Of a stretch of 64,000 bases of DNA, positions 38,032 to 47,229 are shown in pieces. The first letter of the stretch is position 1; every line of letters starts with the position of its first letter. Source of the DNA: Mycoplasma testudineum (GTDB lineage Bacteria > Bacillota_I > Bacilli_A > Mycoplasmatales > Metamycoplasmataceae); contig NZ_NNCE01000002.1 in assembly GCF_002245785.1 (NCBI RefSeq), positions 62,001 through 126,000 on the forward strand, written 5' to 3'. A program made the translations under genes and the position numbers. Under the pieces are notes generated by a model that was not told where the DNA came from, searched no databases, and saw only the letters and a list, made by a program, of their open reading frames with translations.

Positions 38032-38910
38032 ATGTTTAAAACTCCTTTTAAAAAACCAAGATCAATTAAAATTCAAATCAATGAATTCAAACATGGATTT
38101 TTAAGTAGTGTAAATGCACTAATTAAATTCAATAAATACACATTTTCTTGAGAATTTTTAACATCAACAATAATTAGATGAATTGCGGTTATCACAATGT
38201 TTGTTGATCATTTTGCTTTTGTAGCCTTAACTCCACTTGATAAAAATTATGTTAGCATGAGAATTATAGGAAGAATTGCTTTTCCTATTTTTGGATTTTT
38301 AGCCGGTTTAGGAATTAACTACACAAGCAGAAAATTATATTATGTTTTAAGATTTTTAATTCTTGCAATTGTAATTCATGTTTTTGTACTTATTTTTTAT
38401 TTTACAAATATTAGTACTCAATTAGAACCACTTTATTTAAACATAATGTATATACTTTTTTTAGGAACTTTATCTGGTTTTGTTCATACAAAAAATAATT
38501 TAATTGGCTTTGGATTAATTATTTCCATCTTTGTCATTCTCTTTTCTCTAGAAGCATTTCCAATTAGAGCGACTATAAATTCAAGCAGTTTTAGATTTTA
38601 TATTGATTATCAAACTTACGGTTATAGCGTGATTATAACTTCATATTTAGCTTACTATTACTTTAATAAAATCAACCATGAATATAAACTAATCTTTTTC
38701 AAAATTGCATTCATAATTAGTTTTATTTTAATCAACATTATATTTAATCAAATTGGATTTACTTCAAATATTCAACTATATTCATTAGTTACAATTCCGT
38801 TATTTTTATTTTATTCATTTAAAAAACCATATAGTCATTTTATTTTAACTATATGGTTTAGTTCTGCTTATGCAATTAGTTTTATATTGCCAGCACTTAC
38901 TTTATTTTAA
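38032..38910 (+). CDS. TraX-family membrane protein
   Basis: 292 residues, about eight membrane helices. The N-terminal core IIRWIAVITMFVDHFAFV and RIIGRIAFPIFGFLAGLG is the signature of TraX/acyltransferase-3-like proteins (conserved DH and GRIAFPIFAF-type motif). A family member acetylates pilin in F plasmids; here the substrate is unknown. TATAAT at 38019-38024, 7 nt before the ATG, with no ribosome site. The stop overlaps the convergent ktrA stop. Confidence 0.8.
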
Positions 38911-39644
38911 TTTAAGTCTATATCTTCAGCATTTTGCATTGCATCTTTAGCTGCTTTTATAATGTTACTTTCTTTTCTTTGGCGATTAAATACTATTATT
39001 ATGTCATTGATTAATTCTATTTTACCAATCATTGTAATTAAATCACCATGACCTAAAACAGTATCTCCAGTTGGAATTTTACTTACATTATTTTGTTTAA
39101 TCAAAATGATACTTACACCACGTTTTGTTAAATTTAAATCTTTTAATTTTTTGCCTTCAATTTTTGAATTATATAAATTTGTTGATGAAATAACAAAACC
39201 ATCACCGATTTCGTTCATGTTTTCACTAAACTTAATAAAATTATCATTTCCAGCAATTAAAGCGGTTCTAGTTCCTGATTCCATTTCCGGTAAAACAATT
39301 CTGTCAACTCCAATTTGTTTTAAAACTCTAGCATGTTTAACATTAGTTGAACGTGCAATAATATTATTAACTTTTAACTCTAATAAAGTAGCTACAATTT
39401 CAATATTATTAGGAGCAGCAACTATAACTGTTTTAATGTCGGTGATTCCAATTTTTTGTAAAGCATTTAAATCACTAGCATCAGCTGCATAAACTGAATT
39501 AACTTGATCAGCTCACGGTCTTAATAATTCTTCGTCACTATCAATAATAACCACGCTTTTATTCATTTTAATTAATTGATTCGCAACAGCTGAACCAAAT
39601 CTACCCATTCCAATTATTGCAATGTCATTTTTGTATTTAAACAT
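38907..39644 (-). CDS. ktrA: Ktr potassium uptake regulatory subunit KtrA
   Basis: 245 residues. RCK_N domain with Rossmann loop IIGMGRFGSAVANQL, acidic end of strand 2 (VVIIDSD), and ADASDLNALQKIG; the C-terminal RCK_C domain has GVSIILIKQNN and VLGHGDLITMIG. Cytoplasmic ring that gates KtrB in response to nucleotides. A strong GGAGG site precedes the ATG. The partner ktrB ends at position 357 of this window, about 38.5 kb away. Confidence 0.92.
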
Positions 39645-39696
39645 ACCAGCCTCCATTTATACAATTAATTCTACATTAAGGATTTAATTATTTTAT

Positions 39697-39702
39697 TATA
39701 AT
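39697..39702 (+). promoter_or_regulatory. -10 box of the HAD gene, probably leaderless
   Basis: TATAAT ends 7 nt before the ATG at 39710, leaving no room for a ribosome site. Confidence 0.45.
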
Positions 39703-39709
39703 AGAACTT

Positions 39710-40522
39710 ATGAACTCGATTGATGCATATTTTATTGATTTAGACGGTACCTTCGTTGATATAGGTCATTTCAATGCTAGTTTTGCTAATTATCAAGCGG
39801 TTAAATTAGCACAGTCTAGAAAACAAAGAGTTATTTTTTCAACAGGTAGAAACATGACTTTTAATACTATGAAGATTTTGGCAAAATCAAATGTTGATTC
39901 TGCAATATTTTTAAATGGAGCAATCATAATGATTGAAGGAAAAATAGTGAAATCACTACCGATTGAAAATAAAGAAATTGAATTATTAAATGAATATTTA
40001 ATGAATAAAAAAGGTGTATTCGTTGTTATTAATTCTGCAATTAATAAAAAAATACATAGTGGTAAAGTTTGAATGTTTCCTTTATTTTTGTTAGTGAAAA
40101 TGCGTTTATTTAGTATGAAACATTTGAACACACTTTATCCAACTGTTTTTAAATATACATTAGGCTCAGTAAAACAAAAACGGATTTTAAAAATATATGA
40201 AGAATTAAAACAAATGAATTTAGATTTATCAATTACAACAAGCTATAAAGATAAGGTTATTGAAATTACCCATAAATCTGCAACAAAAGGTTATGCAACT
40301 AGTTATGTTTTAGAACAATTAAAAATAAATAAAGATAATGCTGTTCATATTGGAGATAGTATGAATGATTTTTCAACTAAAAATTATGTTAGCCGCTTAA
40401 TTTGTATGGGTGATGGTAACCAAAGTCTTATGGAAAAATCAGATTACATTGGTCCAAGTCACAAAAAAGGCGGAGTAGCAAAAATAATTACCAATTATTC
40501 TGAATTTGTAAGAAAAAAATAG
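39710..40522 (+). CDS. HAD-superfamily (Cof-type) phosphatase
   Basis: 270 residues. Motif I FIDLDGTFV (nucleophile and acid/base Asp), motif II FSTGR, motif III lysine in SATKGYAT region, motif IV HIGDSMNDFST. Length and layout match Cof/type IIB HAD enzymes that dephosphorylate sugar phosphates or cofactors. Substrate unknown. tRNA genes follow. Confidence 0.88.
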
Positions 40523-40549
40523 CTATATGCCTTTATAATACCAAAAGAC

Positions 40550-40624
40550 GGCGCCATAGCTAAATGGCCAAGGCATGGGTCTGCAACACCCTGATTACCG
40601 GTTCGAGTCCGGTTGGCGCCTCCA
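40550..40624 (+). tRNA. tRNA-Cys (GCA)
   Basis: Acceptor GGCGCCA pairs with TGGCGCC, encoded CCA, anticodon loop CTGCAAC giving GCA, T arm GGTTCGAGTCC. Confidence 0.95.
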
Positions 40625-40673
40625 TATCACTAAAATAGTGGTCGCGGTGCAAGTCCGTAATTAGTGAAAAAAT

Positions 40674-40750
40674 GCGCTAGTAGCTCAATTGGACAGAGTG
40701 TCTGGTTTCGGCCCAGAAGGTTGAGGGTTCAAATCCTTCCTGGCGCGCCA
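40674..40750 (+). tRNA. tRNA-Arg (TCG)
   Basis: Acceptor GCGCTAG pairs with CTGGCGC (one G-T), encoded CCA, anticodon stem TCTGG/CCAGA with loop TTTCGGC giving TCG, reading CGN codons. The 49-nt spacer after tRNA-Cys holds its own hairpin. Confidence 0.92.
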
Positions 40751-40779
40751 TATCAGTAATGACCAAAAAAAGGAGAAAT

Positions 40780-41082
40780 ATGAACAATAACAACGCAAAA
40801 TTTAGTTTTGAAGGACATCGAAAATTAACTGAATTACAAAAGTTAATTATTTCATTTATTGGTTCAGAATCAAAATCATTTCAAGAAATATTCGAAATGC
40901 TTGAAGTTCATTTTAATCAAAAATGAACAGAACAAGCAAATGAATTTGGAATTGATTATGAAAAATTATTAATTAAAAAACGTGGTGAAATTTATACATA
41001 TCTAATTGCAGATGGAAACGTATCTGTAATTAGCGACAATAACGAATTTCGCTGAATAAACAAAAATGAAGAAACAATTTAA
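40780..41082 (+). CDS. rpoE: RNA polymerase delta subunit-like HARE-HTH protein
   Basis: 100 residues. The fold expected from KSFQEIFEMLEVHF and KKRGEIYTYLIADGNVSVIS then NNEFRW matches the N-terminal domain of the Firmicutes delta subunit, where the helix ending 'FYTDLNIDGRF' precedes a Trp-bearing wing. The acidic C-terminal tail of B. subtilis delta is absent. It lies 11 nt upstream of fba, and in B. subtilis rpoE also lies near fbaA, which supports the call. AGGAG precedes the ATG. Confidence 0.65.
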
Positions 41083-41093
41083 TTAGGAGATTT

Positions 41094-41966
41094 ATGTCAA
41101 AATTAGTATCTGCATCAAACATGTTAAAAAAGGCTGAACAAAATAAATACGCAGTTCCTCATATTAACATTAACAATTTAGAATGAGCTAAAGCAGCCTT
41201 AATGGCTGCTGAAAAAAATAAAAGCCCAATCATGTTAGCAACTTCATTAGGAGCTGTTAAATACATGGGTGGTATGAAAACTGTTTCTGCTTTAGTAAGT
41301 GCACTAATGGATGATTTAAAAATAACTGTACCAGTAGCTTTACATTTAGATCATGCTACAAAAGTTGAAGAAGTTAAATTGGCTATGGAAGTTGGATATA
41401 CTTCAGTTATGTATGACGGAAGTCACAGTCCTTTTGAAGAAAACGTTAAAAATGTTAAGGAATTACTCGCAATTGCTAAATCTAAAGGTGTTTCTTTTGA
41501 AGCCGAAGTTGGTACTATCGGTGGAGAAGAAGATGGAATTGTTGGAAATGGTGATTTAGCTGATCCTGCTGAAGCCAAAATTATGGTTGATTTAGGAATT
41601 GATGTTTTAGCATGTGGAATTGGGAACATTCATGGTCCATATCCAAAAGAATGAAAATCATTAAATTTTGATAGATTGACTTTATTAAAAAAAGCTATCG
41701 GAAATCGAGGTATTGTTCTGCATGGTGGTAGTGGAATTCCTACAGATCAAATTAAAAAAGCAATTTCTTTAGGTGTAACAAAAATTAATGTTAATACTGA
41801 ATTACAATTAGCTAATGCTGCTGCTATTAAAGATTTTGTTATTTCAGGCAAAATTGATGAAGGTAAAAACTTTGATCCTAGAAAAATATATGCTGGCGGA
41901 ATTGAAGCCATCATAAATACTGTAAGCGAAAAAATGAGCGAATTCGGCTCAGTTGATAAAGCTTAG
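41094..41966 (+). CDS. fba: Fructose-bisphosphate aldolase, class II
   Basis: 290 residues. Zinc-dependent cleavage of fructose-1,6-bisphosphate in glycolysis. Visible: catalytic Asp/zinc His in VALHLDHA, YDGSHSPFEEN, zinc ligands Glu in AEVGTIGGEEDG and His in GNIHGPYP, zinc His LHGGSGIP, phosphate-binding KINVNTEL. Co-transcribed with the delta-like gene; AGGAG ribosome site; strong terminator after it. Confidence 0.97.
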
Positions 41967-41983
41967 TAAAATTTAATTATTTT

Positions 41984-42005
41984 AATGCCAGTTTGGCATT
42001 TTTTT
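41984..42005 (+). terminator. Terminator after fba
   Basis: Stem AATGCCA / TGGCATT with a 3-nt loop, then T-run. Confidence 0.8.
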
Positions 42006-42087
42006 AATGTAATTTTTCAAATTAGAATAAAAATTTGCATTAATAAGTGTGAAGAAAAGATTTAAAAAAATTAAAGCAAGAATTTGA

Positions 42088-42627
42088 ATGAAAATAATTT
42101 CAGTTTTTTCACTTTCGATCATTTTTACATTAGTAAGTTGTCAGAATAATACGAAACAAACTTACCACACTACAATAACTAGTGTTTATGATGGTGATAC
42201 TTTTTATGATGATTTTAATACTTATAGGTTGTTTGGAGTTGATACACCCGAATTAAAAACTGATTCTATACTTAATTCTGGCTTACAAGGAAAATATGCT
42301 TTGGAAGCAACAAATTTAAGTAAAAAAGTTTTAATAAATCAAAAAATATCCATAACTAAAATTTCAGTTGATCCATATAAGAGAATAGTAGCAAAGGTGA
42401 TAACTCAAAATGACGATTTAGCCAAAATTTTACTTTCAAAAGGATTAGCGATTGTTAAATATTTCAATTTGGAAAAAGGCAGCTTATATCATTATGATGA
42501 TGAACCTTACTTTAATGAACTTTTAAAAGTTCAATCACAAGCTATAAAAACTAAATCTGGATTTTGAAAATTGGGAATAGAAAAAATGGCATTAATATTT
42601 CCAAAACACCAAAACATTTTTAAATAA
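42088..42627 (+). CDS. Staphylococcal-type thermonuclease lipoprotein
   Basis: 179 residues from the ATG. Lipobox TLVSC ends a hydrophobic signal. The nuclease fold is clear: VYDGDTFYDD (metal-binding Asp), YRLFGVDTPEL (catalytic Arg, substrate contacts), DPYKRIVAKV (second catalytic Arg region). Surface nuclease that would supply nucleotides from host DNA or RNA. A GTG at 42049 is in frame and would add a lysine-rich n-region (KKRFKKIKARIW); neither start has a good ribosome site, so the start is uncertain. Confidence 0.88.
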
Positions 42628-42718
42628 TTGTCTTTAATTACAAAAATAATTTTGCTAAATATGTTATTATTGCATTACTAAAAAATATAAACAAATGTGT
42701 TTATGTGAAAGGATAGTT

Positions 42719-42931
42719 ATGCAAAAAGACATTCACCCAAAAACACAAAGTGTTGATGTAACATGTTCAACATGTTCAACAAAATACACTTTTGTTAGTT
42801 CTAAAACAAACATCCATGCTGATATTTGTGCAAGCTGTCACCCTTTTTATACAGGTGATAGATCAATGGCAAAATCAACTGGTCAAATTGACAAATTTAA
42901 CCGTCGTTACATTAAAACAAACAAAAAATAG
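42719..42931 (+). CDS. rpmE: Ribosomal protein L31
   Basis: 70 residues, zinc-ribbon (C+) form: CSTCSTKYTF and CASCHPFYTGD carry the four ligands. The ATG at 42719 has GAAAGGA before it; an upstream in-frame ATG at 42695 is less likely. Binds the 50S central protuberance. Confidence 0.95.
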   Translation: MQKDIHPKTQSVDVTCSTCSTKYTFVSSKTNIHADICASCHPFYTGDRSMAKSTGQIDKFNRRYIKTNKK

Positions 42932-42946
42932 TTTAATTATTATTTC

Positions 42947-42970
42947 AAAGCACTGCAAGGTGCTTTTTTT
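42947..42970 (+). terminator. Terminator after rpmE
   Basis: AAAGCAC / GTGCTTT stem followed by T-run. Confidence 0.75.
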
Positions 42971-43066
42971 ATTACAATTATTTGATTATGGATTTATTAG
43001 TTGAGTATGGCGGCATATTTATAAAATGTCTGTATGTTTTAAAATAAATCAGTTAATTATCGAAAG

Positions 43067-43072
43067 TATAAT
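43067..43072 (+). promoter_or_regulatory. -10 box of the LanKC-like gene
   Basis: TATAAT 13 nt before the first ATG (43086); no ribosome site. Confidence 0.4.
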
Positions 43073-43085
43073 TTAAAATAATTTT

Positions 43086-45061
43086 ATGAATAAATTTTTT
43101 GAAGAAATGCGCAAAAAAGCTGGAGGTATAGAATCTGAATGATTTCATTACAAAGAGTTTCAAAATTCAACCGAAAACCAAAAAAGAGGTTGAAAAATAC
43201 ATATTTCAACTTTTGCAAAGGACTTGGTTCCGGTTCTCGAAAAAACAATTGACTATTGCTTAAAAAATTTATTAACTTTTAAATTTTGAAAAATTTTGAT
43301 ATTTTTAACGAAAGTTTTACAAATAATTTCAACTATATCCAATACGGAAAATTTATAACTATTTATATTGCAAATAAATCAGATTTACGTAACCATCTAG
43401 AAAATTTACATGAAATACTTCCGTTTTCGATATCTCCTTTGATTGTAAGCGATAAGCAATTTCGATTAGGTAGATGTTTTTATAGGTATGGTGATTTTGT
43501 TGAAAACAAAAAAAGAACTTTAACAAATGAAAATCCAGCCCCTACTCTTGCAAATTATTTTTTTAAAAATAAATTTATAACTATACAAGGAAAAAAATAT
43601 TTTTTTATAAGTGTCGTAAGTGAAAACAATTTCAGAGTCTTAACTAAAGTTAAGGATATAGATAATAATTTTTTTATCGTAAAAATTGCCAAAAAATATG
43701 GTGATGAATTTTTAAATTTAAATTTTGACAAAATTATTGAAACAGAATTCAAAAATTTGAATAAGCTTTTTGAATTACAGATGATTAGAATTGAACCCAT
43801 TTTAATTGAAAAATTCAATCATTATATTCTTTTGAAAGAATACTACAATGGTATTGAATATAAAGATATTAGAGTGTTGCACGGTATCGATAATATTCAA
43901 ATTGATAAACTTTATTTCGCGCAGATGTTGACAAATTTAATTGATGAAGTGTTGAAATATTGAAAAAAGGGAATTGCAATAAATGATTTAAAATTAATGA
44001 ATTTTGTACTTGATGAAAAAAGCTCTAAATGAAATCTAGTTGATTTTGAAACTTTATATTTTTTTGAAATAGAAAAGGAAATTGAATTATCAAATGAACT
44101 AAATAGAGACGTTAGATTCAAAGGTGTGGAACCAATTAAAAAGGAAATAATGCAATTAGTTTATTCCATTTTAGATTATTGTGGAAATTTTAATAGATTA
44201 CTACTTATCGACAATACAGGGGAAAAATCATTTTTTTTAGCTTCTGAATATTTCAAGGCTCATAATATGAGTAAAATTTTTGAATATCTTAATATTTTAA
44301 AAAATGAATTAACAATTTCTTCACTTCTAAGTTTTTATAGTGAATTAAAAAAATTCCAGAATTCATTAACTGAAAATACTCGACTTAGTTTACTTGATAG
44401 ATCAATATATTTCAATGGTTTTTTAGTTTTAGATAATTTCGAAAATTATTGTATGTCAATTAATTGTGAAAATAAATTTAATAAAAATTATACTTTAGTC
44501 GAAAATAGTTTTATTAAAGATGCAAAAAACTATATAAAACGCAAGAAACCATTTTACCGCTTTTTGCAAATTTCAATATCAAAGAAAAATATTGACACAA
44601 AAATAAAAGAAATTAAATCAGAATTAATGGAAATTCTTGTATTTACAAATGAGTCTTTATATGTAAATAACGGAGATATTCTGAACCCTTCTATTGATGG
44701 TGGTTCAGCACTTTTGTTATTGATATTAATTGAAATACAAGGTATATTAAAATCTGATTATATAGTTGCAATTATCGAAACATTATCTTATGGTTTATTA
44801 TCTTCAATTTTACAAAAAACATCTTTCGAAGAAGGAGTTATTGGTTATTGTTATGCTCTTTTAAAAGCGACTGAATATTTAGAAAATGAGGAATACGTTC
44901 CAATGGTTGTAAAAATGTTAAGTTATTGAAGTTATAACATTAAAATAGTTGAAAAAAAATTATATATTGCTGATTATCCGAATTCATTTAGAGAAGTTTC
45001 TGATGAGGAATTTTCACTCTTTTTAAAAATTTTATCTAAGCTACCAATATTAATTTTATAG
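43086..45061 (+). CDS. LanKC-like lanthipeptide synthetase, frameshifted once
   Basis: Two overlapping frames join into ~658 residues. Frame one (43086-43286) ends RGWKIHISTF...LLTFKF; frame two (from TTG 43286 to TAG 45061) begins LKNFDIF. Adding one T to the T4 run at 43284-43287 restores FKFLKNFD, the FKFL of LanKC proteins. Then come YGKFITIYIA, SPLIVSDKQFR and FYRYGDF, typical of the N-terminal (RamC-type) domain. Kinase: FIVKIAKKYG (ATP lysine, ~200), GIAINDLKLMNFVLD (catalytic Asp ~301 and Asn), LVDFET (DFE, ~320). The C-terminal region has LNPSIDGGSALLLL and FEEGVIGYCYALLKA, like the first LanC-type repeats, but stops early and has no GxxHG, WCxG or CHG. It would phosphorylate and eliminate Ser/Thr of a precursor; ring formation is doubtful. 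Confidence 0.75.
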
Positions 45062-45121
45062 CATTTCGTTTAAAAAAGTGTCCCACAGTGTTGCGACACT
45101 TTTTTAAACGAAATGCTATAA
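45056..45121. terminator. 27-bp perfect hairpin shared by lanKC-like and precursor genes
   Basis: Arms 45056-45082 and 45095-45121 are perfect reverse complements with a 12-nt loop. The core GTTTAAAAAAGTGTC provides T-runs in both directions. The stop codon of the synthetase (45059-45061) lies in one arm and that of the convergent peptide gene (45116-45118) in the other. Confidence 0.85.
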
Positions 45122-45391
45122 TGGTGTTCCGTTGAATTTACTTGAATTTTTTGTTGTAAAATTTCTTAAATCTGATTCAGAACTACCTTTAGATTTAGAA
45201 TTAACTGAACATTTTCAAGTAATTGTTATTCCGGCTGCGTTTTGTTGTTTATCATCGAACGCATTTTTTGCATTTAGATCTGCTTTTTTAAATGTAGATA
45301 AATCAACTTCATCATTGTATACAAATTTTATATTGTCTTCATTTGAATCTAATTGTTTTAAAAATTCAAAAACTTTTTTCAAATTATCCAT
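45116..45391 (-). CDS. Putative lanthipeptide precursor peptide
   Basis: 91 residues, with a near-perfect AAAGGAGG ribosome site before the ATG. The N-terminal ~54 residues are acidic and helical (MDNLKKVFEFLKQLDSNEDN ... AFDDKQQNAAG), as in RiPP leaders; a VFEFLKQLD helix resembles leader recognition helices. The C-terminal ~37 residues start ITITWKCSVNSKSKGSS and hold 13 Ser/Thr, a single Cys (61) and a UGA-coded Trp (59), then end KFNGTPL. The Gly54/Ile55 boundary is only a guess at the leader cleavage point. It converges on the synthetase gene and lies upstream of the divergent ABC genes. No homologue recognised. Confidence 0.65.
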
Positions 45392-45633
45392 ATTTCCTCC
45401 TTTCTAAATAGATATGTAAATTTTACAACATATATAATTCAAAAATTTTTTAAAAAATTTAATTATTTAAAACTGATTTTTTACTACTTTTTTAAGTATT
45501 GTAAAAAAATTAAAAATTTGATTGTTTTAAACATAAATTAAATATTTTACATTCTAAAATTTTTTGAAAAATAAGGTCTAAATATATATTTTTTACTAAA
45601 ATATTTAATTAAGTATATTTAAAGGAGGTAAAT

Positions 45634-47229
45634 ATGAGACATTTACTTAAAAACAAATTTTTATTTATATCAACAGTGAGTTTAAAGATTATCGCCTCTA
45701 TTTCCGCCGTTGCTGTACTTTATATTTTTGGTAATTTATTTAATGAAATCATTGTAAATTCAAATCTTTTAACAGTTGAAAACCTTAAATCAAACTTTTT
45801 ATCAACAGAATTATATTCATTCAGACTATTTTTATGGTTGTTTATTGGGTTAGGATTTGGCTCAATTGCTTTATTTATAATTTCTGCTAAATTAGTAAAT
45901 TACAATATTAATATAGCTAATAATTCACTACTATTAACATTTACAAAGGACTTGGAATTTTCTAATTTGGATAAAAAAGAGTTAGCTAATTATAAATCAG
46001 CCTTTACTAATATTTCTGTTCACATTCATGAAAAAATATTTAAAGAATTTTACTTAGCTGTTTCATTTATAACATCAACAATTTCATCATTAGTTTTTAT
46101 CGCGATTATCCAAATTCATTTTTTATGAATTAGTGTAATTATTTTAATTGTGGTTACAGCAATTTCAATTTTTGCAGGACCGCTTCAAAATAAGGCATAT
46201 CAAAACATTCAACAAAGTTCAACTAGGTATGTTGGTGACACAAATTATTTATTTTTAAGTAAAGATGTTTTTACCTTCAATTCGAAATCAAACTTTTTTT
46301 CAAAACTGCTAAATAGAAGTTTTGAAAACTATAAATATAAAATTTTAAAAGCAAATAGACAAATGACTTACTTTGGAATCATCTTGAATATTTTAATTGT
46401 TTTTGCTCAATCCTCATTTTTCGTAATTGCAGGTGTGATGTATTTTAGCTTTACAAGTTTAAATATACAAGTCGGTTTAATTGTTGCAATTCTTGGTTAT
46501 AGTGGAACATTAAGTGCTGCATTTTCAATGAGTCTTAATTCAGTTTTTACAGTCCTTGGTGCTTCAAAAATGTTGAATGCTTTCAAAGTTATTAAAAGAA
46601 AAACTGACGGTGCAAATATAGAAAAAATAAATTCCATTAACATTAAAAATTTTGAACTTAAATCTGGAGAAAATATCTTACAAAAAGACATTAATTTTTT
46701 AGTTAAAAATAATTCTAAAATTTTAATTTCAGGTCAAAGCGGAACAGGTAAAAGTTTTATGCTTGATCACTTAATTGGGATAACAAAAGTAGAAAATGAT
46801 TTTATTTTTATCAACGATAAGCAAATTAATCAAATTGATTTAAATTCTTATTGAAAAAATATTACATATCTAAATCACGAACCTTATATATTTTCTGGTT
46901 CTGTTTTAAAAAATATTGTTTTAGATTCACAAATTGTTCAAACTAAATTGAATAAAATTGTCGAATTGCTAGGACTAGAAAAAATAATTAATTCAGATTC
47001 AAAAAGTGCAAAATTTTCAGCTGGTGAAAAGCAAAAAATTGCGCTAGCAAGAGCTTTATATAGTCCTAAAGAACTTTGAATAGTTGATGAAGCACTTTCA
47101 AATATTGATGCATCAACTAGACATAAAATTCTAGATTTTTTATTAAAACAAAACATTACTTTAATAGCAATTGAACACCATACAACAGAAGGAGAAAAAT
47201 TATTATATGACAACGTTATTAAATTTTAA
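45634..47229 (+). CDS. ABC half-exporter, first of a pair
   Basis: 531 residues. Six N-terminal membrane helices (residues ~10-310) then a nucleotide-binding domain: Walker A ISGQSGTGKSFM, signature FSAGEKQKIALARAL, Walker B LWIVDEALSNID, and switch histidine in AIEHHT. No C39 peptidase domain at the N-terminus, so it would not remove a leader itself. AAAGGAGG precedes the ATG. It overlaps the next ABC gene by 23 nt, so the two likely form a heterodimer. Placement beside the precursor gene suggests export of the modified peptide or self-protection. Confidence 0.85.

Noticed and set aside
45132-45407. Plus-strand ORF of 91 residues
   Set aside because: Exact shadow of the minus-strand precursor peptide gene, which has a perfect ribosome site; the plus ORF has none.
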